From Tubulanus polymorphus (lineage: Eukaryota > Nemertea > Palaeonemertea > Tubulaniformes > Tubulanidae), in NCBI RefSeq assembly GCF_964204645.1, contig NC_134031.1, positions 9,152,501-9,216,500 of the forward strand: a stretch of 64,000 nt of DNA, in the 5' to 3' direction. Numbering within the stretch: position 1 is the stretch's first letter; each line of letters starts with the position of its first letter. The translations under genes were made by a program, and so were the position numbers. Shown here piece after piece: positions 47,493 through 57,447 of this stretch. The notes below the pieces were generated by a model. That model made no database searches, was not told the DNA's origin, and worked only from the letters and a program-made list of their open reading frames with translations.

Positions 47493-48251
47493 ATGGCGGA
47501 ATTAAAAGAATACAGAATATTTGTTGATTCAAGAAAGCTTACTAATTATAAATCTCATAATTTACTAGTTCAATTAGATAGGGAATATAAAAATTGTGTA
47601 GATTTAAAATTAGTTAATTTAAGTTTATGTAAATCTTTTTATAATATAACGAATAAAACTATTGAAGATAATGCTGTTTTAATTCATATTAGAAATGTAG
47701 ATAAATGGTTTAATCTAATTTTAAAACCAGGATTATATAATTTAGAAACATTAGCTCAAGAAATTAATCGTAGAGCACGGTTGAAAATTAGAAGAGAAGA
47801 TAAATTTTTAATTAGATTTATAAAAAGTGATAGCACAAATAAAATTAAAATAAAGGTATATGATGAAAGTCAACATGCATTTATGGTAAAAAAACCTATA
47901 GCTAAACTGTTAGGAATTGCACCAGATACTGTTACAGGAAACGTAGATGGTAATTCAAATATAATACCTTTTACACACTTTTATATTTATTGCAATTTAA
48001 TCGAGCCTACAAAAACATTCGAAGCAACTAAAGATACAATTTGTAATTCTAGTATATTAAATATTTTACCATTAAAAAATGTTAGACAATTTGGAACGCA
48101 AATAAATCATGATTTAACAGAATGTGATTTCAAACCTTGTATTCCACATTTCAATAATTTCAAATTAGAAATAAGAAATCATAATGGATATTTAATTGAT
48201 TTGAATAACTTTCCTGTAATTTATGAATTAGTTATAAGATGTAGAGAGTAA
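47493..48251 (+). CDS. Penton-like minor capsid protein, intact
   Basis: 252 codons. Opens with LKEYRIFVDSRKLTNYKSHN; mid-protein LKPGLYNLETLAQEIN and MVKKPIAKLLGIAPDTVTG; end LDLN-FPVIYELVIRC-type beta-rich sequence. This layout (short N-terminal strand, GxYxxxxLxxxIN, jelly-roll-like strands, no membrane span) is that of the single-jelly-roll minor capsid protein of Polintons, which would form the vertices. Homologues here: 14359-16050 and 62135-62886. The start ACAAATGGCGG lacks the TATAAATG context of its neighbours. Assignment by family pattern, not by search. Confidence 0.75.
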   Translation: MAELKEYRIFVDSRKLTNYKSHNLLVQLDREYKNCVDLKLVNLSLCKSFYNITNKTIEDNAVLIHIRNVDKWFNLILKPGLYNLETLAQEINRRARLKIRREDKFLIRFIKSDSTNKIKIKVYDESQHAFMVKKPIAKLLGIAPDTVTGNVDGNSNIIPFTHFYIYCNLIEPTKTFEATKDTICNSSILNILPLKNVRQFGTQINHDLTECDFKPCIPHFNNFKLEIRNHNGYLIDLNNFPVIYELVIRCRE

Positions 48252-48267
48252 TTTTTTCACTATATAA

Positions 48268-48624
48268 ATGAATATAACTGTTGGACCGAGCATATGTTTT
48301 GGATTTGATTTTAAACGTGAGAAAGAAATGAAATTTAACATTAATGATGTAATTACACACATCAAAAATATTACATTTTCTAATGAAACAACATTTGAGT
48401 ATGAAACAACAATAGATAAAGAAACTTTAAATGTAGAAAAGATTACTAATTTAATTAGAGAATCTTTAAGATTTTATGAATTAGATGAAGATTTTATCAT
48501 CGATGATATTAAAAAAATAATAATTGAAATATATACAAATGAAACTAGTAATGAAATAAATGTTGAATTAATCATAAATAAGATAACTAAATATTTTGAT
48601 GATAGTAATTCTTTTTATAAATAA
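48268..48624 (+). CDS. 118-aa late protein, unknown
   Basis: Intact; begins MNITVGPSICFGFDFKREKE. The rest is acidic/charged and predicted mostly helical (ESLRFYELDEDFIIDDIKKI). Starts in CACTATATAAATG behind a T6 run. A close homologue lies at 62903-63262 in the same place relative to the penton-like gene. No family recognised. Confidence 0.8.
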   Translation: MNITVGPSICFGFDFKREKEMKFNINDVITHIKNITFSNETTFEYETTIDKETLNVEKITNLIRESLRFYELDEDFIIDDIKKIIIEIYTNETSNEINVELIINKITKYFDDSNSFYK

Positions 48625-48846
48625 ATGAGTGATAATAAGTGGATAATAACTGGTTAATATAATGGAGCATTATTATCTGTTGGAACTGTTGGTTATACAA
48701 TGGTATTAAAAGAAGTATTTAAAATGGGAAGTGTTAATGTTGATAGATTTGATATAAATGATATTTTAAAATTAACATTGGCAGTTACTTTATCTAATTT
48801 AACTATTGATTATTTGGAAAAACAAAAATATATTCCTCCCATATAA
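48625..48846 (+). pseudogene. Small membrane protein, one nonsense codon
   Basis: 74 codons, ATG in ATAAATAAATGAG just at the end of the previous gene. Codon 11 is TAA where the copy at 63259 has TTA. Otherwise open: ALLSVGTVGYTMVLKEVF (hydrophobic) and LKLTLAVTLSNLTIDYLEKQ. Probably one or two membrane segments. Function unknown. Confidence 0.7.
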
Positions 48847-48870
48847 ATGCATAATTATTTTACTAAATAA

Positions 48871-49293
48871 ATGGCTTCTGCAGTTATAACTATTATAGGA
48901 TCGGCAATTGTTAACGCTTTAGCATTTACTGGTGGCGGATATTTATTTAAACATATTGATAAAAATGGTTCATTAACAGAACAAAAAAGACATAACTTAG
49001 CATTAGTGAAATATAATAAAGCAGCAGAAGAATATAGAGAAAAGAGGCAAAACTATATGGATTATATTAACAAGGAATTATATGATCAGAAGATTTCACA
49101 TAGAGATTTTCAATCAGTTGATGATGCAATGAGTTTATATAACGCGGTAAGCAATAAAGAAACATTACATCTATACAAACCTAAATTATCAGATTATTAT
49201 ACCCCAAGTAAAGAACAGAAGAAATATGAAATAATATGGGTTTTAGGTGGAACAGTTATTGTTATATTTGTAGCGTATAAGTTTACTAATTAG
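48871..49293 (+). CDS. 140-aa two-span membrane protein
   Basis: Hydrophobic N-terminus with small residues (ASAVITIIGSAIVNALAFTGG), a charged central coiled-coil-like region (NKAAEEYREKRQNYMDYIN), and a C-terminal span (IIWVLGGTVIVIFVAYKF). Close homologue at 63503-63931. Starts in ACTAAATAAATGG. The layout suggests a protein sitting in or on a membrane inside the virion; that is inference. Confidence 0.8.
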   Translation: MASAVITIIGSAIVNALAFTGGGYLFKHIDKNGSLTEQKRHNLALVKYNKAAEEYREKRQNYMDYINKELYDQKISHRDFQSVDDAMSLYNAVSNKETLHLYKPKLSDYYTPSKEQKKYEIIWVLGGTVIVIFVAYKFTN

Positions 49294-49314
49294 TAATTGT
49301 TCTTTGCTAAATAA

Positions 49315-49749
49315 ATGGAAGATAAAGTTGATAATATTGATATTATTCCTCATGATATAAATAAAACTAAATTAAAAACATATTTAGAAAAACAAATATA
49401 AGAATTTGAAAGTGACTTAAAAGTTAAAAAGAAAAAACATTTAAAATCTAAAATTATATATTACTTGATTATAAGTGGTTCGGTTACAATTAGTTCTGTA
49501 ATAACATTTCTAGCAATATTTTCACCATTAACACCTTTAGCTATATCAATTGGTGTATTAGGATTAAGTTCAAGTGTTTTAACTGGTATAAGTTCAAAAT
49601 AAAATATAAAAAGTAATAAAGAAAAAATTGAAACTAATATAAAAGAAATTAATAAATTAAAGAATACACTAGATTATATAATAAGTTTAAATGGCCATAT
49701 AACAGTTGAAGAACAAGATAAACTATTAAAAGAATTAATAAATTATTAA
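49315..49749 (+). pseudogene. Membrane protein of about 144 codons with two stops
   Basis: Begins MEDKVDNIDIIPHDINKTKL. In-frame TAA codons at about codons 29 and 96. A central hydrophobic hairpin (SSVITFLAIFSPLTPLAISI and onward) suggests two spans, followed by a coiled-coil-like Lys/Glu tail. The homologue starting at 63948 leaves the window. Confidence 0.7.
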
Positions 49750-49765
49750 TTTTTTAATTATATAA

Positions 49766-51090
49766 ATGGCAGATAGTTTTCCAAAAGCTTTCCAATATAA
49801 CAAATCAATTAAATATAATATTCCAGCAATAGATTTTGATAAAGATATTACATATAGAAATGAAGTTTTAAATTCATTAATTGATTTATATATTTATGTT
49901 ACTGAAAGTAATAATTTTCATGTAAAGATGGAAAATATATTTCATGTGTATACAATTAATTTTAAAAATTTAAATGAGGCAAAACAATGGTTATTAAAAT
50001 CTAATATGAAGTATTTGCAGAACCAATTAAATTTGCTGTTTATTGTGCAACAACAGGATGTGGAATTAGTTGGAATGATCTTTTAAACAAACCAAGTTTA
50101 CCATTGATGTTATCACTTTTTAGATTTCATACATATTTTCAAATAAAATTAATATTAGATGAATTAGAATGTCCTTTACCAGGTTCAAAATATTTTAAAG
50201 AATTGAATAATAATATTAATTTTTCTAAGTTCTATAAAATATGTAATGAATTTAATATCAATTCAAATAAAGATTTTAGAGCAAAAATTGGAACAATGGG
50301 TGGATTAGAAATATTATATACTAAAGAATTTGGAAAAATAATGACAAATTCTGATATAAGATCACTAAATTGGAATGAATTACCAAAATATTATAATAAT
50401 ATACAACAACAAAACAATAATGGTTGGGTTAATTTCATTTTAGAAAATAGTGAAGGTTTTACTAAAGCTGGTATACAAAGAATAAATCAATCTATTAGAA
50501 CTTATTTAATTTGTATTTTAGGCGCGCAAGTTGAAACAAGATCCCCAATAATTGGAAATGATAACACTTCATTCGATGCGCAGAAACAATTTAAAGTATT
50601 ATTTGAAGATTCAATTCATAATGATAAAAATAGATCGATTCCGGAAAATATTGTAAGATATCAAAATTATTTAGATAAATCACATATTAGATTAAATTAT
50701 TGTATAGGTCCTAATCTATTTATTATTTCTAATGATTTAGTATTAAAGATGGGAAACATAATTGGTTACAATAATCTAATTAAAACTGCAACAATAAATA
50801 ATTCATTTGGGTTAAATGATATAAATAAAAAGATTATTACTGCTCCAAAATTAATGGAAGGTGAACAAAATAAAAAACACATTCAATCAACTGAAACTAA
50901 AACTAAGAATATTAAATTAAATAATGATTCTAAAATATAAGATTACAATACATCAGAAGATATTAAAACTGATATTATTCAACATGATATAATTAAACTA
51001 AATGATGATAATAAATCCCATGAAAATACTAAATTAGCTTTAACTTGTATAGGAATTGTAATCGGAGGAATATTATATTTTAAATTTTAA
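49766..51090 (+). pseudogene. Conserved late Polinton protein, frameshifted, C-terminal span
   Basis: Starts in AATTATATAAATGGC after a T6 run. Open to about 50009, where a frame change occurs; the frame continues through ATTGCGISWNDLL and is then open to 50940. Conserved-looking core: SEGFTKAGIQRINQSIRTYL and ILGAQVETRSPIIGN, then FDAQKQFKVLFED. A TAA at 50938-50940 separates a further 50 codons in the same frame ending with a hydrophobic span (ALTCIGIVIGGILYF) at 51090, so the gene was once longer. I do not recognise the family. Confidence 0.7.
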
Positions 51091-51105
51091 TTTTTTATTA
51101 TATAA

Positions 51106-52802
51106 ATGGAAGAAGATATTCCAATGGATACTTTTGGTGACGCCCCCGGTATAAGTGATGAACCACAACCTGATTTTAATGAAACTAATATTGATAATGA
51201 TGATGAATCAGCATATAATACTCATTTAGGTGAAGATGATTCTAGTGGGCCTATATTATATGATTATGATGAATTTAAATATGATACTGTAACAAGTGAA
51301 AAATTAATAGATTATTTAGAATCCCTCGATAAGATAATAATTAAAACTAGGCCAGATAGAAAAGATTTAATTAATAGATCAGTAAGAACAGAAAACCCTG
51401 AATTGAAAAAACAATTATTATACATAAAACATAGTGTAACAAATACAGTTATTGAAGAATTATTACCAAAAAATGTAACATATAACATTGAACCAGAAGA
51501 TATTGCAATACAAATTGTAGAAGATGATCCATTTTTCATGAATAATTTAGAATTTAAAGATGATTCATGGTTTTATAAAGTTGAATTAAATAACGAAACT
51601 GTATCAATTCAATTATCTAAAATGGGACAAGAAGATCTGTACCATCCTGAAATGCGTGCAGGATCTTCAATTGAACGTTCAAAAGGTGGTAGAGAATTTC
51701 TCAGAATTATATGGAATGCACTCGATAGAATAAATGAAGAAGAACCAATTCCTAAAATTGATATTAACAAATATTCACCATTTAAAAATCCAAATTTAAA
51801 TCCTCCTGATGTTGATCCAGAAATGGAAGAGTATGGAGATCGATTAGATAAATTAAGATCTTCAACACCCGAAACATCGAGAAGAGATATTCAACAAATT
51901 GATAATAATTCAAGTCAATTAGTAAAACATTTTGATAGCATGTTAGATACAATTCATTCATTTGAAGAAGAGATGAATAGTGCTTCAGATACACCCGGTG
52001 CTGAAACTGGAATAAATCGAATACAATCTTTACTAGAAAAAGGATTATTTGATTTAACTGATGATGAATTAGAAGCATTTCCTGAACAAGCACGTAGAGA
52101 AATTAAAGGTATGCAAGAATCAGCTGATAAAATTGCGCATGAAAAAAGTAAAAGAGATATTAAAATTAGATTTTTAGAAAAAGATAGAACTGATAAAATT
52201 AAAGAAATAGAACAACTAAAATTAGATAGAGATAATAAAGTTGCAAAAGAAATGCATATTTAGAAAAAGAAAAAGATGATTTAGAATATAACATAGAATT
52301 ACAGAAAAAAGAAATTAAATTATTATTAAAATCATATGATTATAATATTAATAGATTAAAAGTTATTTTTAAAGAGTTAATAATAAAACCAGATTCTAAA
52401 ATATCATTGAAAGATAGAATAAAATTATTATTTAAGTTAGAAGGTATAACAATTCTTTCAATTCTAACAGCTGTAACTATGTTATTTACAACAATTGGTT
52501 TAGCAATATCAAATGCTTTGAAATCTACTCCTACTCCCAATAAACCGGATAAACCCCCGAATGATAATAATTCTATACAAGATAAAGTTAAAGATGGTTT
52601 AAAGAAATTAGCAAAATATTTATGGGAACTATCTAAAAAATCTGCTGCAGCATTACCAGGAGTTATTGCATCAATTGTTGGTTTTATATTGAAATCTGCA
52701 GGAAACATTATTAACTTTGCTGCTGAACATATTATTTTATTTTTAATTACAGTTGTAAGTGCTATTATTTTTGGGTTAGTAAACATGATAAAAAATAAAT
52801 AA
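51106..52802 (+). pseudogene. Large coiled-coil late protein with C-terminal membrane spans
   Basis: About 565 codons with one frameshift near 52252. The N-terminus is very acidic (EEDIPMDTFGDAPGISDEPQ). The middle is helical and charged, with a long coiled-coil (about 52100-52330, KIKEIEQLKLDRDNK). The C-terminus has hydrophobic segments (ILSILTAVTMLFTTIGLAIS; LPGVIASIVGFILKSAG; HIILFLITVVSAIIFGLVNM). Starts in ATTATATAAATGG behind a T6 run. Located directly before the major capsid gene; it may be an internal scaffold or membrane-linked virion protein. Family not recognised. Confidence 0.7.
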
Positions 52803-52822
52803 TTAATTTTTTTGTTAAATAA

Positions 52823-54069
52823 ATGAGTGGGAGTTATATCAATCCTTCTAAGAATCATAGAATGTCTAATGCTATTAAAGCAGAAAGATCACATCATATA
52901 ATTACTCATAACCCTTCTAATATTAATCCTGATGAAACTTTATATATTAGAATCCCTCGATTAACACAAAATACTTTTTATGTTCCAAATAGTATTTATT
53001 TGTCAGCCGATATAAAAGTAATTGGTCATGATAATAATTATGTTGTTGATAATGTTGGAAGATATTTGATCAAAGAATTAACTATAAAGATTGGTCCAGA
53101 AACAGTTTTCTCATTAGATGATTATAATTTATTTATGCATTTTAAGGATTTATGGTTAACTAAAGAAAATAGAAATAATATGATATTTCAAGGCATCCAA
53201 TCAGAAAACCAAAATAAATTAAGATCAGGACTTAATGACGCAATAGTAACTCGTACCGCAGATAATTTGATAAAAAAGATTTATGGAAGCAAATATAAAA
53301 TTCCATAGACTTTGAATTGATAAATTATAATGTGCCTTTATATAAATACGCAATTCAAGAAGATGTTATATTCGAAATAACATTTGCTCCTGTAAATGAA
53401 ATTGTATTATCTAGCGTTGTTAAAGATATGGGTTATAAATTATCGAATATATGTTTAGAATATGACACAGTAACTGATGAAAATATTTCAAGTATAATTC
53501 AAACTCAATACAATCAAGGATTTTCATTATTATATGATTATATTGATAAATTTAAAACTGTAACTATTAATGCAAATGATGAAATAATTAATGAGAATAT
53601 TAACTTCCCAAGAAGATCTATTAAAGGTATATTAATATTTTTTACCATTGCAACATATTCTAATGTTGCAATACAGGTTGATAAGTATTATAATCCTGAA
53701 ATAACAAAAGTAGAAATAACTATCGAAGGAAAAGCAAATAAAATATTTTGTCAAGGAATGAGAATGATAGATCAATGGCCAGAAATTAGAAAACATTTTA
53801 TGAATGAAAAAGTGAAATCATCTGAAAATTGTAATATTAATCAAATTGATTATTATACCGGTAATAAATATGCATTGTGGTTAGATTTTAGAACAGCAGA
53901 GGATAATTCATTACATGGTTCTGGGAAAAAACTACAAAACACTAAAGATGGAATACAATTATTCATGACAAAGAAAAAAGGAAGTCTAAATTTCAAAATG
54001 CACATTTATATTATATCTGACGCGCAATTAAATATTGTAAATTCACAATTAGATAGTGTTATGTATTAA
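52823..54069 (+). pseudogene. Major capsid protein (double jelly roll), one frameshift
   Basis: Two open parts, 52823-53308 and 53317-54069, in different frames, together about 415 codons, a usual size for Polinton capsid proteins. Part 1: RIPRLTQNTFYVPNSIYLSA (beta-rich N-terminal strand set) and LIKELTIKIG. Part 2: the motif YALWLDFRTAEDNSLHGSGK, close to the L-D-R-S-x-D-x-x-x-H-G-S-G signature of Polinton major capsid proteins. Starts in GTTAAATAAATGAG behind a T7 run. Family call rests on this signature and position. Confidence 0.82.
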
Positions 54070-54101
54070 AATTTTAACTTTAATAAATATTTATATAATA
54101 A

Positions 54102-55295
54102 ATGGAAGGAGGTAAAGTAAATAAACATATTCCATACATCGATACACATGAAAATAATGATGGTTTATATTATGTAATACCTTGTAATATAGCTTTGATA
54201 TTTGATCCTATTTTCAAAATTTATAAAACTAAACTAATAGAAATCGATAATAATAAAAGTGAAGTTGTTGATAATTTAAGTAATGTAATACCATCTACAT
54301 CTAATAATGTAATACCTACTACATCTAATAATGTAATACCTACTACATCTAATAATGTAATACCTACTACATCAAATAATGTAATACCTTCTACATATAA
54401 TAATGATAAGATTGAACCTGATATCAAAACCAAAAAGACAAATGAAAAATATTGTGATGTATGTAAGAAATATATATCATATAAAAATTGGGCATCACAT
54501 AAGAAATCAAATAAACATATAGAAAAAGAAAATAATAATAATGATAATAATATATCTGATAATAATATAATAGATAATATCATAGATAATGTTAATACAA
54601 TTGAAACAAATGATACCATAGATAATATAACAGATAATGTTGATACAATTGAAACTAATGATAATGAAACAATTGATGATTCTAAAAAACATTGTAACAT
54701 TTGTGATTTAGATATTTCTAAAAGTAATTTTTCTAAACATAAAAAATCTCAAGCGCATATCGAAAATGAAAGGAAGTTAGAAGAACATGAAAAGAAATTA
54801 GAAGAAATAGAAAGAAATAAAATGTGCCAATATTGTAATAAGAAATTTGAACCTGTTGATGAAAATACTCATTATAAATCAAAGTTACATCTAATTAATG
54901 TTTATAAAATGGTGAGTATTATACCATTGTTAAATAACCCAAATAAATATATCAGATATTTTAATCCTAAAACTAACCAATATTATATATTCTATAAGTT
55001 GTTATTTGATAAATTATTAGCTTATGCAGGAGATAATCCTAAACAAATATATAAATTATTATATTTAAGAAAAATAGATTTAAGTTATCTGACAAATAAT
55101 TTTGGACATCATTTTGATTTTGATTATGATGATTTTGATGAATACTTAGAAAAATTAAGAGAAAAAGCAAATTTACCTACTAATAATTATGTTAAGATGG
55201 CTCAATTAAAATTAATAAATCTATCTAAGACTTTTGGTGAATTAGATATAAACAGAGATGATTTTATAAATATATTAGAAACAAAATTAGAATAA
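54102..55295 (+). CDS. 397-aa zinc-finger protein with NNVIPTTS repeats
   Basis: Intact. After an N-terminal block (HIPYIDTHENNDGLYYVIPC) come five repeats of 8 residues (NNVIPTTS; 24-bp units, about 54283-54402). Then three C2H2-like fingers: YCDVCKKYISYKNWASHKK, HCNICDLDISKSNFSKHKK and MCQYCNKKFEPVDENTHYK, separated by Asn/Asp/Ile-rich low-complexity stretches. The C-terminal third has a folded look (KYIRYFNPKTNQYYIFYKLL). The fingers resemble those at the PolB N-terminus. Possibly binds element DNA in the particle; not shown. Confidence 0.78.
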   Translation: MEGGKVNKHIPYIDTHENNDGLYYVIPCNIALIFDPIFKIYKTKLIEIDNNKSEVVDNLSNVIPSTSNNVIPTTSNNVIPTTSNNVIPTTSNNVIPSTYNNDKIEPDIKTKKTNEKYCDVCKKYISYKNWASHKKSNKHIEKENNNNDNNISDNNIIDNIIDNVNTIETNDTIDNITDNVDTIETNDNETIDDSKKHCNICDLDISKSNFSKHKKSQAHIENERKLEEHEKKLEEIERNKMCQYCNKKFEPVDENTHYKSKLHLINVYKMVSIIPLLNNPNKYIRYFNPKTNQYYIFYKLLFDKLLAYAGDNPKQIYKLLYLRKIDLSYLTNNFGHHFDFDYDDFDEYLEKLREKANLPTNNYVKMAQLKLINLSKTFGELDINRDDFINILETKLE

Positions 55296-55324
55296 TTATT
55301 ATAAAACTAATTTATATAACTATA

Positions 55325-55398
55325 TACTAGACGTACGAGTAAGAATCCAAGAATCCAAGAATCCAAGAAATCTTACTTTCTTACTCGTACGTCTAGTA
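55325..55398. terminator. Hairpin 1 between converging gene blocks
   Basis: A 21-bp perfect stem (55325-55345 with 55378-55398, core CTAGACGTACGAGTAAGAA) closes a loop with three AAGAATCC-type repeats. It stands just after the zinc-finger gene and before the ATPase end. A two-way transcription end signal would fit, but is not proven. Confidence 0.5.
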
Positions 55399-55573
55399 CA
55401 TAGATATATATATAATAGTTTTCATAAAAATCAAAAACATAAAATTATTAATCTAAGTATAGAAATAGTTATAATATAATCTATTTTTATTATTATTAAG
55501 AGAAAACATATAATTTATTCATTTTTATAATTTAAATTTAGAATGATTATTATAAAACTAATTTATATATCTA

Positions 55574-55665
55574 TATACTAGACGTACGTAAGAATTCTTA
55601 CCAAGATTCTTACTTTCTTACTTTCTTGGCAAGAATCTTACTTTCTTACTCGTACGTCTAGTACA
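55574..55665. terminator. Hairpin 2 between converging gene blocks
   Basis: CTATATACTAGACGTACG pairs with CGTACGTCTAGTACATAG; inside, ACCAAGATTCTTACTTTC and TTGGCAAGAATCTTA repeat the theme. With the same flanks (ATTATAAAACTAATTTATAT) as hairpin 1, it is a tandem copy of it, 250 bases on. Confidence 0.5.
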
Positions 55666-55709
55666 TAGATATATAAATTAGTTTCTATAATATTCCAAAT
55701 TATAAATAG

Positions 55710-56336
55710 TTATTTTATAAATTTATATTCATATGGAAATTGTAATCTCAGTAATAATTTTGAACCTTTATTATTCTTTAATTAATTCATATATTCATCA
55801 TGTAATTCAGTAGGTATAATTTGATTTTCTTCCAATGATTGTTGCATAGATTTTTTATCTTTATTGTAGAATAAAACTAGAAATCTTATATTCTCCCTAA
55901 AGTCTTTAACAATTGAATTATATTTTTTATTTAAAAAACCCATGTTGTTATCCCGAAATGTCTCCCAGAGAAAGCTAAATGACATAACTCACTTTCTCTC
56001 ACTTTTGAATCATGTAAATTTGCGCAATCATCTATAATGAATAATGTATTTGATCCTTTATAAGTATCAATTGCTATTTTTATACAATTATCTAAATTTT
56101 CTTTTACTATTTTAGGATCTGATATAATAAACTTTTTCATCTTAACTATATCTCTATTATATGTTTTATTCATTTCATAAGTAGGACAGAATAATATTAT
56201 ATTATCAAAATGATTCTTATAAATAGTTTCTAACAAATCGCGGGTATTGTAACTCTATGAAATGTGTTTTACCACAATTGGTTACTCCAGTTATTAACAT
56301 ATTATGCGGTTCGAATATGAATAAATCTTTATTCAT
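55710..56336 (-). pseudogene. ATP: Packaging ATPase of Polinton C, frameshifted
   Basis: Walker A GVTNCGKT near 56275-56300 and Walker B LFIIDDCAN near 56030. About 20 extra bases (56235-56255 region) break the frame after the P-loop, another frame change lies near 55935, and an in-frame TAA sits at 55782, ahead of the homologous end KFIK at about 55710. The start (56336) overlaps the integrase stop by 8 bases (AATGAATAA). Compare the intact homologue at 16108-16716. Confidence 0.9.
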
Positions 56337-57441
56337 TTATTCTTTTAATTTTACTAGATAAAATCCATTCATTAAACTTATCACCGTATCCTTTATATTT
56401 CACCAAAGAATACTTTTTTCCTTCAAGAGTTTTTGTTTTCAATACTTTTTCTATTTTGTATTCTATTTCATCTGGATTTGGTACAAGTGATAATTCTTGT
56501 TCATAGAAATAACCTAATATTTCTTCATCTTTTAGATCTTCTAATTTATAAACAAATGGTTTAGTTAATATTATCTTTTTAATCTTGAATATTTCTTCAG
56601 TAAAATTTGGGGTATAACCTTTATAAAATGTTTTTCTATATTTAGATATTCTTACGTGTTGTCCAATTTTAAATTTAGGTTCTCCAAAATCATGTGTAAC
56701 AAATGCGCCATATAAATTATTCCAAACTATTTCCGAATTATCTTCTTTTCTAGCTAGTATAGGTTTCATATTTATAGAACTATGTTTAGAATTATTATAA
56801 CCTTTCACTAAATCATCTAACACATCGATATATTTATATGTTTCATTAGCAGTAAAATATTTCCACATTCTAGTTTTCAATGTTTTATTAAATCTTTCTA
56901 TAATAGATGCTTTTTTATCTGAATGTGTTGAAAAATAATCTACATCGTTATCAGACAATAGTTTTTTAAAATGTTTATTATAAAATTCCTTACCTTCATC
57001 AAATTGTATCTCATCTGGAATAGCTTCTTTAAATATTGATTTAAAAGCATTTGTTACTTCTATACCAGTTTTATTTTTGATTGGAATTGACCATGCGTAT
57101 CTACTGAATATGTCTATAACATTTAATATCCAGAAATATCCTTTGTCGTATTCTTCTAAGTTCTTCATGTCAATTAAATCTGCTTGCCATTGTTGATCGA
57201 TATATGAAACCATAACTTTTTTTGTTAAATAAGTTTTATCCATTTTCTTGTGGATTTGATATGTTGGTTGATTTTGTAACCATGATTTCAATTCACTATA
57301 TTTTATACCACCGTGTGGGTGCCGTACGGCACCATTTTCATTATCAGATTTAATTTTATTCCATAATTCTGAAACGTTAGAATATGATACTTCACTTTCT
57401 GGGTTATAATATAAATCTCTTAGATATTGTTCTTTTTTCAT
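56329..57441 (-). CDS. INT: Retroviral-like DDE integrase with chromodomain, intact
   Basis: 370 codons. DDE catalytic core: Asp88 in WQADLIDM, Asp148 in FDEGKEF, Glu182 in SIIERFNKT (33 residues between the last two). NYNNSKHSSIN-type sequence closes the core. The C-terminal residues from about 326 (YKIEKVLKTKTLEGKKYSLV, then KGYGDKFNEWI) form a chromodomain. Polinton integrases of this type insert the element and yield 6-bp duplications, as seen here. The start ATG at 57441 lies in AAGATGAAAA, without the TAAATG context. It is the longest intact gene of a known enzyme in the window. Confidence 0.95.
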   Translation of the reverse strand: MKKEQYLRDLYYNPESEVSYSNVSELWNKIKSDNENGAVRHPHGGIKYSELKSWLQNQPTYQIHKKMDKTYLTKKVMVSYIDQQWQADLIDMKNLEEYDKGYFWILNVIDIFSRYAWSIPIKNKTGIEVTNAFKSIFKEAIPDEIQFDEGKEFYNKHFKKLLSDNDVDYFSTHSDKKASIIERFNKTLKTRMWKYFTANETYKYIDVLDDLVKGYNNSKHSSINMKPILARKEDNSEIVWNNLYGAFVTHDFGEPKFKIGQHVRISKYRKTFYKGYTPNFTEEIFKIKKIILTKPFVYKLEDLKDEEILGYFYEQELSLVPNPDEIEYKIEKVLKTKTLEGKKYSLVKYKGYGDKFNEWILSSKIKRINE

Positions 57442-57447
57442 CTTATT

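Noticed and set aside
52340-52858. 172-aa minus-strand ORF
   Set aside because: Antisense to the coiled-coil late gene; no start context and no domain.
54221-54700. 159-aa minus-strand ORF
   Set aside because: Antisense of the repeat and low-complexity part of the zinc-finger gene.
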